The notes beneath the pieces were generated by a model that worked only from the letters and a program-made list of their open reading frames with translations, searched no databases and was not told the origin of the DNA. Shown piece after piece: positions 54,156-62,784 of a DNA stretch of 64,000 bases. Within the stretch, counting starts at the first letter, position 1, and each line of letters opens with the position of its first letter. The stretch is from positions 1 through 64,000 of the forward strand of contig NZ_BLAY01000031.1 in NCBI RefSeq assembly GCF_020521235.1, given 5' to 3'. The stretch is from Microseira wollei NIES-4236 (GTDB taxonomy: Bacteria > Cyanobacteriota > Cyanobacteriia > Cyanobacteriales > Aerosakkonemataceae). The position numbers and the translations under genes were made by a program.

Positions 54156-54947
54156 TCAGCCGGATTTAGGAAAATGATCGATTTGAGCGTAACCGCTAAA
54201 CAGCAACTTTTTCCCTTGAACTTGCAAGCGATTTAGCCGCAATTTCACCCCATCGAGATCGAAGCGGTCGAGGTCAACCATACTATCCAACAACTCAGCC
54301 AAGGCCGACGCCAAAGCTTGAGAAACTTCCCGCAAAGCTTCTGGAACCGCATCCGGTTCAAATTGAGGGTCTTTAAACGCAACGCGGCGGCGACGTTCAA
54401 TCGACAGTGTCATCCTCATGCTGACGGGAACAGTACCGTAATTCGGTAAATCTGCTTTGGCTAGGATGCGAATTTTGTTCCCGCTTTCCAGTTGGACGTG
54501 AACTTCAGTAAAAGAAACGGGTTGACCCCCCGATAAATGATTCAACGAGTCCAAAGAAAGATTAACCAAACGCTTTTTCACCAGTTCGGCTTGGAAGGCT
54601 TCGTTAATCCCCGCTTCCGATAAAATAACTTCGGCAAGCGCTTGGGTAGGCTGCTTGAGGCGAATCTGACCGCTCAAAATCGAGCCGAAGTCGAGAGAGA
54701 CAGCATCCGTTTCAAACGACATCTCTTCCACGGGGAACTGGCGGCGAATCACCAAACCGCGACCGCTCATCTTGAAGCTGTCAATCGATCCCTGCAATAA
54801 TTTGCTGGAAGGATAGCAGCGGACAGCGACTTCTACCGACTCGCTCTGGGAGAACAAGTGGCGAATTGCTTGAGTCGCGGCTGTGTTGAGCAGGCGCTCT
54901 CCCCAGTCCGTTTCAGTAGGATTGAAACCAGTCAGACCACCAAACAT
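54156..54947 (-). CDS. DUF2993 (LmeA-like) protein
   Basis: From ATG 54947 (MFGGLTGFNPTETDWGERLL) the protein has 263 residues. Motifs are RHLFSQSESVEVAVRCYPSS, KLLQGSIDSFKMSGRGLVIR, LDFGSILSGQIRLKQPTQAL and ESGNKIRILAKADLPNYGTV. These are typical of DUF2993 proteins, which bind phospholipid in mycobacteria (LmeA) and are conserved but poorly studied in cyanobacteria. There is no signal peptide from this start. Upstream ATGs to 55004 would add only a hydrophilic segment. Confidence 0.85.
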   Translation of the reverse strand: MFGGLTGFNPTETDWGERLLNTAATQAIRHLFSQSESVEVAVRCYPSSKLLQGSIDSFKMSGRGLVIRRQFPVEEMSFETDAVSLDFGSILSGQIRLKQPTQALAEVILSEAGINEAFQAELVKKRLVNLSLDSLNHLSGGQPVSFTEVHVQLESGNKIRILAKADLPNYGTVPVSMRMTLSIERRRRVAFKDPQFEPDAVPEALREVSQALASALAELLDSMVDLDRFDLDGVKLRLNRLQVQGKKLLFSGYAQIDHFPKSG

Positions 54948-55004
54948 AAAGTTCTGTGTCAATATTCCTTTACTTTTTTTAACAAAATTTGCAAAACTCA
55001 GCAA

Positions 55005-55437
55005 TTAGTTTTCCATATAGATTGTCAATCACATCCATAAGCGTTCACCCAGGGTAGGTTGGGCGGCTGTAAGAAACCCGGTTTTGCCAAAAAACCGGGT
55101 TTCTGCCAGGACTGAGGCGCGACGAGCCTATCACCTTTGTTTTTGGGTAGATCTCTCGTTCCCTTTCCCGACGATTTTTCATAGAAACCCGGTTTGTTTG
55201 GGTAAGTCGTGTGGTTTTGGATGGGCGACTCGGAATCAATTTGAGGAATTGGCTAGTCAGGGGAATCCCCAGGGATTTAACTACCGGGGATAGACTTGCC
55301 ACGGCACAGGGTAGGACAGCGGCAAGTTATTGGGGAGGAAACTTCAGGGGGACTCTTTGGAGAATCGATCGATCGATTTGAGCTTTGGCTTGACACCACC
55401 GATAATTTACGTGAGGTTTCAACCCAAAGCGCCCAGT
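55005..55437. other. Intergenic region with a family C element
   Basis: It holds the AACCGGGTTTCT palindromes and family C element at 55108-55210. The rest (55211-55437) carries no supported gene. A frame from 55330 runs into the AraC gene, but 55438 is the better start. Confidence 0.5.
55108..55210. mobile_element. MITE-like element, TIR family C (degenerate)
   Basis: AGGACTGAGGCGCGACGAGC, CTATCACCTTTGTTTTTGGG, TAGATCTCTCG and GACGATTTTTCATAGAAACC follow the same order as the copy at 38044-38130. The right end, GGGTAAGTCGT, is decayed. Confidence 0.7.
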
Positions 55438-56367
55438 ATGAAAGCAGGAAAACCAGTGCAGCCCAAAGATACCCCTGTACTTAACTATGACGAGCAAAAG
55501 GAAGCCTCAAACCTGATTCTGCCCAAGTCACCTGCGCTATCTAGCTTCCATTGGCATCACTGGCATTTTGAAGTGCAACAGCAGCCCGCACACGATACAG
55601 GCGACCATCGCCATCAAATGCACATTGTCACAATGGTTACATCTGGTACTGCAATTAATCAATCGATCGATGGGCAGCGTCAATCGAATCTAGTCGGACA
55701 AAACAACGCATTTATTCTTCCCGCAGGGGCGCTGCATCGCTGCGATTGGCAGCAGGATATCGAATTCATGTTTGTGGGAATCGATCCCCATGTGTTTGTG
55801 CAAGTCGGACAGGAACTGGTTAATCCCGATCGCATCGAACTCATCCCTCATTTTGCCACGCTTCAAGATCCACTCATTCAAGGAATTTTGCTCACTCTCA
55901 AACAGGAATTAATCACTCCCGGCATTAACACAAACCTATTTGTCGCTCGGCTTAAAACAACGCTCGTGGAACACTTACTGCGAAGTTATGGCGTGCAGAA
56001 AGTGCAAATTGCAACTTATGCCGATGGCTTGCCCCGTCACAAGTTAAATCAAATCCTGGACTATATTGAGGCGCATCTGGACTGTGACTTGGAACTCGAA
56101 GAACTTGCCCAACAGATTGGGATGAGCCAATTTTATTTCAGTCGGCTGTTCAAGCAATCTCTACACATTACGCCGCATCAATACGTGATTCAGAGGCGGG
56201 TGGAACGAGCGAAGCAACTGTTGCAAAAGAGTGAGTTGAACTTAGCAGAAATCGCTCTGGAGTGTGGATTTGCCAATCAGGGGCATCTGAATCGGCACTT
56301 TAAGCGGCTGACAGGCGCAACTCCAAAAGAAATGGCAAGAATGTATAAAACGAGCAAGACTGTGTAA
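55438..56367 (+). CDS. AraC-family transcriptional regulator
   Basis: From ATG 55438 (MKAGKPVQPKDTPVLNYDEQ) the protein has 309 residues. The N-terminal cupin-like sensor (~40-170) has HHWHFEVQQQP, GDHRHQMHIVTMVTSGTAIN and FILPAGALHRCDW. The C-terminal AraC DNA-binding domain (~200-305) contains CDLELEELAQQIGMSQFYFS and LNLAEIALECGFANQGHLNR, the two HTH motifs. It precedes, on the same strand, a series of oxidoreductase genes from 56453 and is the likely activator. An inducer cannot be inferred. Confidence 0.92.
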   Translation: MKAGKPVQPKDTPVLNYDEQKEASNLILPKSPALSSFHWHHWHFEVQQQPAHDTGDHRHQMHIVTMVTSGTAINQSIDGQRQSNLVGQNNAFILPAGALHRCDWQQDIEFMFVGIDPHVFVQVGQELVNPDRIELIPHFATLQDPLIQGILLTLKQELITPGINTNLFVARLKTTLVEHLLRSYGVQKVQIATYADGLPRHKLNQILDYIEAHLDCDLELEELAQQIGMSQFYFSRLFKQSLHITPHQYVIQRRVERAKQLLQKSELNLAEIALECGFANQGHLNRHFKRLTGATPKEMARMYKTSKTV

Positions 56368-56452
56368 GAAAAACTATTGGGGCGATCGCTAGACTATAAA
56401 ACAGTTCAGGCAGTGCCTCGAATTTGAGTGAATTCAAACCAAGCAAAGTCTT

Positions 56453-57451
56453 ATGAAAGCCCTAAAAATTCAAAAATTTGCCGATCGATCTGCCATGCAA
56501 GTGCAGGAAGTTGCCGATGTTCAGCCGAGTGTCGATCGAGTTGTCGTCCGAGTTAGAGCAGCAGGTGTAAATCCGGCGGATTGGTACGTCGTCAATGGAC
56601 TGTTTCAAATTCCCCCGGCATTGCCCTTCACGCCTGGGTTTGAAGCGGCAGGTGAAGTCATTTCTGTTGGGGAAAGGGTGACTGATATACAACCCGGAAC
56701 TCGCGTTCTGATCGCCTTGCCCTACTTGAATAATGGTACGGCTGATTTTGGTGCTTTTGCCGAGCAGGCGGTCGTGCCAGCTAAAAATGTAGTGCCGATT
56801 CCCGATGGGGTCGATTTTGCGATCGCCGCCGCCATTCCAGTCATGTATGGAACTGCCTATGTCGCCCTCAAGCATCGCGCCCAATTGCAAGCGGGTGAAA
56901 CTGTATTAGTCACGGGTGCAACGGGAGCAACGGGAACGGCGGCAGTACAAATTGCCAAACATTTGGGAGCAACCGTTATCGCCACGACGAGCGGTGCGGA
57001 AAAAGTCCAGCGAGTGAAAGAATTGGGCGCAGATTATGCGATCGATTATCGACAGGAAGATATTGCGACTCGGCTGAAAGAAATTACCCAAGGTAAGGGC
57101 GTAAATGTTGCCTTTGAAACCGTGGGAGGAGACATCTTTGAGGCAGTCGTGCAATCGATGGCATCGGAGGGACGTTTATTGCCGATTGGCATGGCAAGTG
57201 GTGTTATTCCCGAAGTGAGTACGATTCGTTTGTTGGCTGGCAATTTCTCGATCGTCGGGATAGATTTTGCCCACTATACAGTTCATCAATTGGATTTAGT
57301 CCGACAGGGATTAGCTGAGATTTTGAGTAGGCATCAATCCGGAATTTTTAAGGATTTGAAATTGAAAACGATGCCGTTGGACGAGGCGGTTGAAGCGATC
57401 GATCGGGTACATCAAGGTGCTGGATCTAAAGTTGTTCTGACGATAAAATAA
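56453..57451 (+). CDS. Zinc-free quinone oxidoreductase-type MDR reductase
   Basis: The 332-residue protein has the MDR layout: N-terminal groES-like domain (VVRVRAAGVNPADWYVVNGL; PFTPGFEAAGEVISVGERVT) and NADPH-binding Rossmann VLVTGATGATGTAAVQIAKH at ~155-175. The catalytic zinc Cys is replaced (NPADW), so this is the zeta-crystallin/quinone oxidoreductase branch, reducing quinones or enones with NADPH. It starts 85 bases after the AraC gene (ATG 56453) and is followed closely by an SDR gene. Substrate is unknown. Confidence 0.9.
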   Translation: MKALKIQKFADRSAMQVQEVADVQPSVDRVVVRVRAAGVNPADWYVVNGLFQIPPALPFTPGFEAAGEVISVGERVTDIQPGTRVLIALPYLNNGTADFGAFAEQAVVPAKNVVPIPDGVDFAIAAAIPVMYGTAYVALKHRAQLQAGETVLVTGATGATGTAAVQIAKHLGATVIATTSGAEKVQRVKELGADYAIDYRQEDIATRLKEITQGKGVNVAFETVGGDIFEAVVQSMASEGRLLPIGMASGVIPEVSTIRLLAGNFSIVGIDFAHYTVHQLDLVRQGLAEILSRHQSGIFKDLKLKTMPLDEAVEAIDRVHQGAGSKVVLTIK

Positions 57452-57482
57452 CCAATCCACCAAGCAAGTGGGAGGAAAATCA

Positions 57483-58238
57483 ATGTTAGAAATCAACTTG
57501 GAAAATAAAGTGGCAATTGTCACAGGTGGCAGTTCGGGAATTGGGCGTGCAGCAGCGATCGAATTTGCCAAGGCAGGAGCCAACGTCGCGATCGCAGCAC
57601 GACGGGTTCAGGAAGGTGAAGAAACGGTGCGTCTGGCTCAGGAAGCTGGAGGGAATGCCATTTTTGTCCAAACTGATGTTACGAAAGCAGAAGATGTTAA
57701 AGCATTGGTCGATAAAACTCTACAAACCTATAATCGCCTTGACTTTGCTTTCAACAATGCTGGGTTTGGCAAAACCGTTCGATTAGTAGAGCAGTCTGAG
57801 TCAGGCTGGGAGCGGGAAATTGATGTGAACTTGAAAGCAGTTTGGCTATCGCTGAAACATCAAATTCCGGCGATGCTCCAAACTGGCGGCGGTGCAATTG
57901 TCAACATGGCTTCGATGGGGGGTGGCGTAATTGGAGTGCCTGGTCTTGCTAGCTACAACGCAGCCAAGGGAGGTGTCGTTGGTCTAACTCGCTCCGCTGC
58001 GATCGAATTTGCTGAACAGAAAATTCGGATTAATTCAGTTAGTCCAGGTCTGATTGCAACAGATATTCTAGCTAATGTTTCCCCAGCAGCTTTAAAACAA
58101 ATGGTTAGCACAATTCCAATGAAACGACCAGGAATAGCTGAAGAAGTTGCTCAAGCTGTGATTTGGTTATGTTCGGATCGCTCTTCATACATCACTGGAC
58201 AGAACTTGGTCATTGATGGTGGATATACGATGCAGTAA
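57483..58238 (+). CDS. SDR-family oxidoreductase (glucose/3-ketoacyl reductase-like)
   Basis: From ATG 57483 (ribosome site GGGAGGAAAATCA ahead) the protein has 251 residues: cofactor motif VTGGSSGIGRAAAIEFAKAG, NNAGFGKT, and catalytic YNAAKGGVVGLTRSAAIEFA (Tyr/Lys) with a preceding VNMASMGGG Ser. This is a classical SDR using NAD(P)H. The C-terminal YITGQNLVIDGGYTM is typical. It starts 31 bases after the MDR reductase, so the two are probably one operon. The substrate cannot be assigned. Confidence 0.93.
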   Translation: MLEINLENKVAIVTGGSSGIGRAAAIEFAKAGANVAIAARRVQEGEETVRLAQEAGGNAIFVQTDVTKAEDVKALVDKTLQTYNRLDFAFNNAGFGKTVRLVEQSESGWEREIDVNLKAVWLSLKHQIPAMLQTGGGAIVNMASMGGGVIGVPGLASYNAAKGGVVGLTRSAAIEFAEQKIRINSVSPGLIATDILANVSPAALKQMVSTIPMKRPGIAEEVAQAVIWLCSDRSSYITGQNLVIDGGYTMQ

Positions 58239-58282
58239 AGCGAAATTGTTTGATTGAGTCATTGAAATTTTGGGGGAAAATC

Positions 58283-58677
58283 GTGTCTACCAATAATCCC
58301 ATCTTGGAATTGTTGGAATTTTTCTGGCACCAATCCACCGCCAGAAGAAATTTACGAACGCTATTACGACGAAAATGTCGTGGTGCAAGAAAACTTACAA
58401 CGCCTCGTGTCGGACGCGCTCTCAGCATCGAGAGACAGAAGTTAATGAATGCCACCAACGTGAAGCAGATCGACGATTTCAAGATTGGCGCGGTGTTGGT
58501 GGATGGCGATCGATGGTGGAAATGCACTTAGATGCCACCACTCACGATGGTTATCGCCTCCATGTTGAAGAAGTCGGCTGACAAACTAGGAAGGATGGTA
58601 GGATTATCCACGAGCGCTATTTCTACGATCCCGTCAGCTTTGAAGGCAAAGCCAAAGAATACAATCAGATGAGTTAA
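58283..58677 (+). pseudogene. NTF2/SnoaL-like protein pseudogene
   Basis: The segments all read as one small NTF2/SnoaL-like protein but lie in different frames. GTG 58283 gives STNNPILELLEFFWHQS. A second frame gives PPEEIYERYYDENVVVQENL and QRLVSDALSASRD. Later KQIDDFKIGAVLVDGDRWW and VEMHLDATTHDGYRLHVEEV are followed by GRIIHERYFYDPVSFEGKAK, and there is a stop (TGA) near 58579. At least three frame changes or stops break it. An intact relative follows at 58700. Confidence 0.8.
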
Positions 58678-58699
58678 TTCCAGCGCCAAGACAGAGCCA

Positions 58700-59098
58700 A
58701 TGAAAACTGATAACCTGCACATCAACCAGCTCTCATCCGAAGCCTATGCTTGGTATCTACAATATTTAGAAGCTCTCGATAGTTTGGACATCGAAGCCTA
58801 CAAACATTTCCTCGCTCCCAACTGTTCGGTGCAATCTAATAACAACGAGCCAATGGTAGGTAAAGATGCTGTAGTGCAGGGACTTGCTGCCTACTGGAAA
58901 ACCTTTGCCAGTTTAGAACACGACTTACTGAATATTTATGGAAGTGATTCATCTTTTGTTCTAGAAGCCTTAAATCACTATACTCGTCATGATGGAAAAG
59001 TCGTGACAATTCGAGCGGCTGCATTTACAGATCGAAATAAGGCAGGATTCGTAACTTCAGTCATATTTTATACAGACACAACAACCGTATTTAGCTAG
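58700..59098 (+). CDS. SnoaL/NTF2-like small protein
   Basis: The 132-residue protein has the cone-shaped NTF2 fold, with helix AYAWYLQYLEALDSLDIEAY, loop KHFLAPNCSVQSNNNEPMVG, strand YWKTFASLEHDLLNIYGSDS and late HYTRHDGKVVTIRAAAFTDR. SnoaL-like proteins include isomerases, cyclases and many proteins of unknown use. Position between SDR and flavodoxin-like genes fits a detoxification operon. It starts with ATG 58700. Confidence 0.8.
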   Translation: MKTDNLHINQLSSEAYAWYLQYLEALDSLDIEAYKHFLAPNCSVQSNNNEPMVGKDAVVQGLAAYWKTFASLEHDLLNIYGSDSSFVLEALNHYTRHDGKVVTIRAAAFTDRNKAGFVTSVIFYTDTTTVFS

Positions 59099-59120
59099 CT
59101 CTATTCAGAGGATAGAAACA

Positions 59121-59417
59121 ATGCAAGTTTTAGTTATCGCTCGCGTTAAATCTGGAATGGCGCTCGAACAAGTTTTACCATTTGTCAGTCCAGAGGCAGC
59201 CCAAGTCTGGAAGTTTTATCAGTCGGAGCAAATTCGCCAGATATATTACATTGCCGATATGAGCGGTGCTGTCATACTTTGGGAAGGCGAAAGTGTAGAA
59301 TCCATCACCCAAGAAATGCAAAAGTTACCGATGGTCAAAGAAGGAATTCTGGCTTGTGAAATTTTGCCCCTCAAGCCTTACACGGGATACGCTTCACTCT
59401 TTAGCCAACAGCAATAA
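59121..59417 (+). CDS. Dimeric alpha-beta barrel-like small protein
   Basis: The 98-residue protein starts MQVLVIARVKSGMALEQVLP, followed by FVSPEAAQVWKFYQSEQIRQ, YYIADMSGAVILWEGESVES and GILACEILPLKPYTGYASLF. The beta-alpha-beta pattern is like YCII or muconolactone-isomerase-type domains, often found with SDR and quinone reductases. Function is not assignable. It is 22 bases after the SnoaL-like gene. Confidence 0.7.
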   Translation: MQVLVIARVKSGMALEQVLPFVSPEAAQVWKFYQSEQIRQIYYIADMSGAVILWEGESVESITQEMQKLPMVKEGILACEILPLKPYTGYASLFSQQQ

Positions 59418-59492
59418 TTTTAGGCTCGTGGCGATGAAAGCCATTCAAGTTAAAGAATAACAAATGATTTCTGAGTAGGAGGAGCCAAATCT

Positions 59493-60167
59493 ATGACGAC
59501 GGTTGCAATTGTTTACCACACCGGAACTGGCGATACAGGTGCTTTAGCAGAAGCGATCGCCAAAGGTGCTGCGAGTGTGGAAAATGTAACTGTTCATTTG
59601 CTGCAAATAACTCCGCAACAGATTGGTGAGGATGGACGTTGGGCCGACTCAGAAATTCTGGCAAAAATCGACGCTTCTGATGCCATTATTTTTGGTTTTC
59701 CAACTTGGATGGGAAGTGTTTCATCGGTCTTTAAAGCTTTTATGGAAGGGACATTTTCACTGTGGTTCGCTCAAGGCTGGAAAGATAAGATTGCTGGGGG
59801 TTTTACCAATTCTGCCAGCCAAAGCGGCGATAAACTCAGCACGCTGTTTCAACTATCAATTTTTGCGAACCAACTCTCGATGATTTGGGTGGGACTGGGG
59901 GATCCACCCGGAAATAACCAGAGTACACACAGTGTTAACGACATCAATCGTTTGGGTACGTGGTTGGGGATGATGAGTCAAAGTGACGGCGATCGAGATG
60001 CAACACAGGCTCCTCCAATGAGCGATCGCATTACTGGCGAACGTTATGGTAGAAGAGTTGCTCTAGTTGCCAAGCGATGGATAGAGGGGCCAAGTGCTTA
60101 CCAAACTGAATATATTCGAGAAGGTGCGATACCTGCCGATGCTCGAGGTTGGGTTGGACAATCCTAA
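59493..60167 (+). CDS. Flavodoxin-like NAD(P)H:quinone oxidoreductase (WrbA-like)
   Basis: The 224-residue flavoprotein has the FMN phosphate loop VYHTGTGDTGALAEAI near residue 7 and the isoalloxazine segments FGFPTWMGSVSSVFKAFME and GGFTNSASQSGDKLSTLFQL, as in WrbA and related quinone reductases, which avoid radical semiquinones by two-electron reduction. The start has a strong ribosome site (AGGAGGAGCC). The C-terminal ~40 residues exceed WrbA. It fits the redox context of the cluster. Confidence 0.9.
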   Translation: MTTVAIVYHTGTGDTGALAEAIAKGAASVENVTVHLLQITPQQIGEDGRWADSEILAKIDASDAIIFGFPTWMGSVSSVFKAFMEGTFSLWFAQGWKDKIAGGFTNSASQSGDKLSTLFQLSIFANQLSMIWVGLGDPPGNNQSTHSVNDINRLGTWLGMMSQSDGDRDATQAPPMSDRITGERYGRRVALVAKRWIEGPSAYQTEYIREGAIPADARGWVGQS

Positions 60168-60260
60168 TTATTTAGAGTTTTTTAGGAATCTAGATTTGGT
60201 CGCGCTCTCTCAAATTTTTAGCAAGTAATTAGCAAGTAGATTGTTGAGGAATCAATCGTA

Positions 60261-61265
60261 ATGAAAGCCTATCAAATTCAAACTTCTGATGGAATTGATG
60301 GACTCAAACTCGTCGATTTGCCCGAACCCAAACCAGGCGTAGGGCAAATCCTAATTAGGGTACGCGCAACTTCGTTAAATTATCGCGATACGGCTGTCGT
60401 CAGTGGCAAATATCCCGGACAAACCCTACCCGTAATTCCCTTATCCGATGGTGCGGGGGATGTGGTTGAAATCGGGGAAGGAGTAACGCGAGTCAAAGTT
60501 GGCGATCGGGTGGCGGGGATCTTTTTCCAAGATTGGATTGCAGGCAGACTGACTCGCGCAAAAATCAAATCGGCACTGGGCGGCGCGATCGATGGGATGT
60601 TGGCAGAATATGTCGTTCTCAACCAAGAAGGTGTCGTTCTCTTACCCGAACATTTGTCCTACGAAGAAGGCGCAGCGTTACCCTGTGCTGCGGTAACGGC
60701 GTGGCAGGCACTCGTTACAAGAGGGCAGTTAGCCGCAGGTGAAACGGTTTTGCTATTAGGAACGGGTGGTGTTTCTATCTTTGCTTTGCAATTTGCTAAA
60801 ACCTTGGGAGCTAAAATTATTATTACTTCCAGTAGCGATGAAAAGTTGGAACGAGCAAAGGCAATGGGAGCGCAGGAAACGATTAATTATAAAACCTATC
60901 CCGAATGGCAGGAGCAAGTTTGGAAATTAACCAACAAAGAAGGTGTAGACCAAGTAATTGAAGTGGGTGGTGCTGGAACGTTAGATCGATCGCTGCGATC
61001 GGCGCGTGTCGGCGGACGAGTTAGTTTGATTGGTGTTTTGGGCGGTGCTGGCGATGTAAATTATGTGCATATTTTGCAGAAAAGCATTGACGTTCAAGGT
61101 ATTTATGTTGGGAGTCGAGAGATGTTTGAAGCGATGAATCGGGCGATCGCATTGCATCAAATCAAACCGATTGTCGATCGGGTGTTCCCTTTGAACGAAG
61201 CACCAGAAGCTTACCGCTATCTGAAAAGTGGCAGTCACTTCGGCAAAATTGTCATGCAACTGTGA
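60261..61265 (+). CDS. MDR-family NAD(P)H-dependent alcohol dehydrogenase/quinone reductase
   Basis: The 334-residue MDR protein has N-terminal RVRATSLNYRDTAVVSGKYP (zinc Cys position not Cys), PLSDGAGDVVEIGEGVTRVK, VKVGDRVAGIFFQ, then Rossmann LLLGTGGVSIFALQFAKTLG and the substrate loop ALPCAAVTAWQALVTRGQLA. A likely NADPH-dependent quinone or enone reductase. ATG 60261 lies 93 bases after the flavodoxin-like gene and has GAGGAATC upstream. Confidence 0.9.
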   Translation: MKAYQIQTSDGIDGLKLVDLPEPKPGVGQILIRVRATSLNYRDTAVVSGKYPGQTLPVIPLSDGAGDVVEIGEGVTRVKVGDRVAGIFFQDWIAGRLTRAKIKSALGGAIDGMLAEYVVLNQEGVVLLPEHLSYEEGAALPCAAVTAWQALVTRGQLAAGETVLLLGTGGVSIFALQFAKTLGAKIIITSSSDEKLERAKAMGAQETINYKTYPEWQEQVWKLTNKEGVDQVIEVGGAGTLDRSLRSARVGGRVSLIGVLGGAGDVNYVHILQKSIDVQGIYVGSREMFEAMNRAIALHQIKPIVDRVFPLNEAPEAYRYLKSGSHFGKIVMQL

Positions 61266-61329
61266 AGCGTTAATCAGAGAATTCGCTCGCGAGCAAAATA
61301 GATAAAAACACTAGAAATCAACAGCGACG

Positions 61330-61425
61330 ATCCTAGAAACCCTAGAAACCCGGTTTCTGGCTGCGCTCTTTAGTTGACAAGCGACGATTTTTCAGAGAAA
61401 CTTTGGTGTTTGCGTAAGGGTTTTT
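61330..61425. repeat. AAACCCGGTTTCT-type repeat
   Basis: AGAAACCCGGTTTCTGGCTG, GACGATTTTTCAGAGAAACT and TGTTTGCGTAAGG are fragments of family C-like repeats. It lies between the MDR gene and the following SDR gene. Confidence 0.6.
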
Positions 61426-61458
61426 GGCCCCAAAACACTAGAAATCAAAATTAATTGT

Positions 61459-62124
61459 ATGGTAGATCGAGTTTGTGTTGTCGTTGGAGTCGGAGCGGGA
61501 TTGGGATTGGCGATCGCCAAACGTTTTGGTCGTGAAGGCTATCGAATTGGTATGGTTGCTCGCCGCATCGAAGCTTTACAAAACTATGAAACAATGCTGG
61601 CAGATGCGAATATCCAAGCCTTCGGATTTAGTGCTGATGTAGGTGATGAAATTTCCCTCACCCAAGCCTTTTCGCAAATTCACGCTCGATTGGGAGTGCC
61701 AACGGTGCTAGTTTATAACGCAGCCGTGATGAACGAAAGCGACCCCCTGACGATTTCTGCTGAAACGGTGGTGCAGGAATTCAAAGTGAGCGTTGTGGGC
61801 GCTTTAACTTCGATTCAGCAAGTGGCTGGAGGCATGAAAGCCGCAGGTGGCGGAACGATTCTATTGACTGGAGGTGGACTGGCTTTGGATGGGTTTTCAC
61901 CCCCACAATATCTACCGTTGGCGATCGGGAAAGTCAGCATCCGCAAACTCTGTTTCACAATGGCAAACGCACTCGAACCCGATAACATTCACGTAGCGAC
62001 GGTGACAGTTTGTGGCACAATTGAACCCGGAACTCATTTCGATCCCGACACTCTGGCTGAGGTGTACTGGCAACTTCATGAAGAAGAACGCTCCGCTTGG
62101 CAACGGGAGGTCGTGTATCAATAG
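61459..62124 (+). CDS. SDR-family protein with atypical catalytic site
   Basis: The 221-residue protein has an N-terminal cofactor motif VVVGVGAGLGLAIAKRFGRE and AAVMNESDPLTI, followed by ILLTGGGLALDGFS. Where Tyr-x-x-x-Lys is expected it has LAIGKVSIRK, so the Tyr is Leu and only Lys is kept; this is a known atypical subgroup. The residues TVCGTIEPGTHFDPD are near the end. It is the last gene of the redox cluster and its reaction cannot be stated. Confidence 0.85.
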   Translation: MVDRVCVVVGVGAGLGLAIAKRFGREGYRIGMVARRIEALQNYETMLADANIQAFGFSADVGDEISLTQAFSQIHARLGVPTVLVYNAAVMNESDPLTISAETVVQEFKVSVVGALTSIQQVAGGMKAAGGGTILLTGGGLALDGFSPPQYLPLAIGKVSIRKLCFTMANALEPDNIHVATVTVCGTIEPGTHFDPDTLAEVYWQLHEEERSAWQREVVYQ

Positions 62125-62784
62125 CATGACGAAAGAATGACGAATTCATTCCAGCAAGGAGACGGTTTATCACCATTCTGGTGACAGGTGCAACGGGGCA
62201 ACATTGGTGGAGAAGTTATCCGTCATTCTTTCTTTTTTCTACTGCTTGCAATTAGATGGCAAGGTGTGCCACCACATGAGTGCGAGAAACGCTATATGTC
62301 GGGAGTCGGGAAATGTTTGAGTACAATAGGATTTCCACCTAAGACTCAGGAGAGCCGTAAGTAATATCATGTCCTTAGGTATCGGTAGTGTATGGATGGC
62401 TAATTGCGAGCTTGCGAGCAAGCTAATTGTCAATTGCCTCCAGAGCAGCCATTAGGGCTACCAGGTAGGCGCGGGACAACACAGTTAAAAAGGGGATTTG
62501 GGAAAAGGGATTTGGGGGAAGGATGAACAAGCCAAACCCCTTTTCCCAAATCCCCAAATCCCCTTCGAGAGAGGCCATTTTGTCCCGTCTTAGATTGGTA
62601 GCCGCCATTAGCGATTAGCTATTAGCAGTTACACAACCGTTGCTACTGGACATGATATAAGTTATTCAAATTACGGTCGATGATTCGTGAGTGAAAACGA
62701 ACATGTTTCTGCTTCAGCCGCCCATCACACCGACCTGGATTTATAGTTGCACAATCTCTGACTCGAGCGAGGATATTCGTAACA
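62125..62784. other. Intergenic region with a long palindromic hairpin
   Basis: There is no supported gene. At 62490-62565 two arms rich in AAAGGGGATTTGGGAAAAGG and its complement could form a long hairpin. Repeats TAATTGCGAGCTTGCGAGCA occur near 62400. The start of the next gene is at 62785. Confidence 0.55.
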
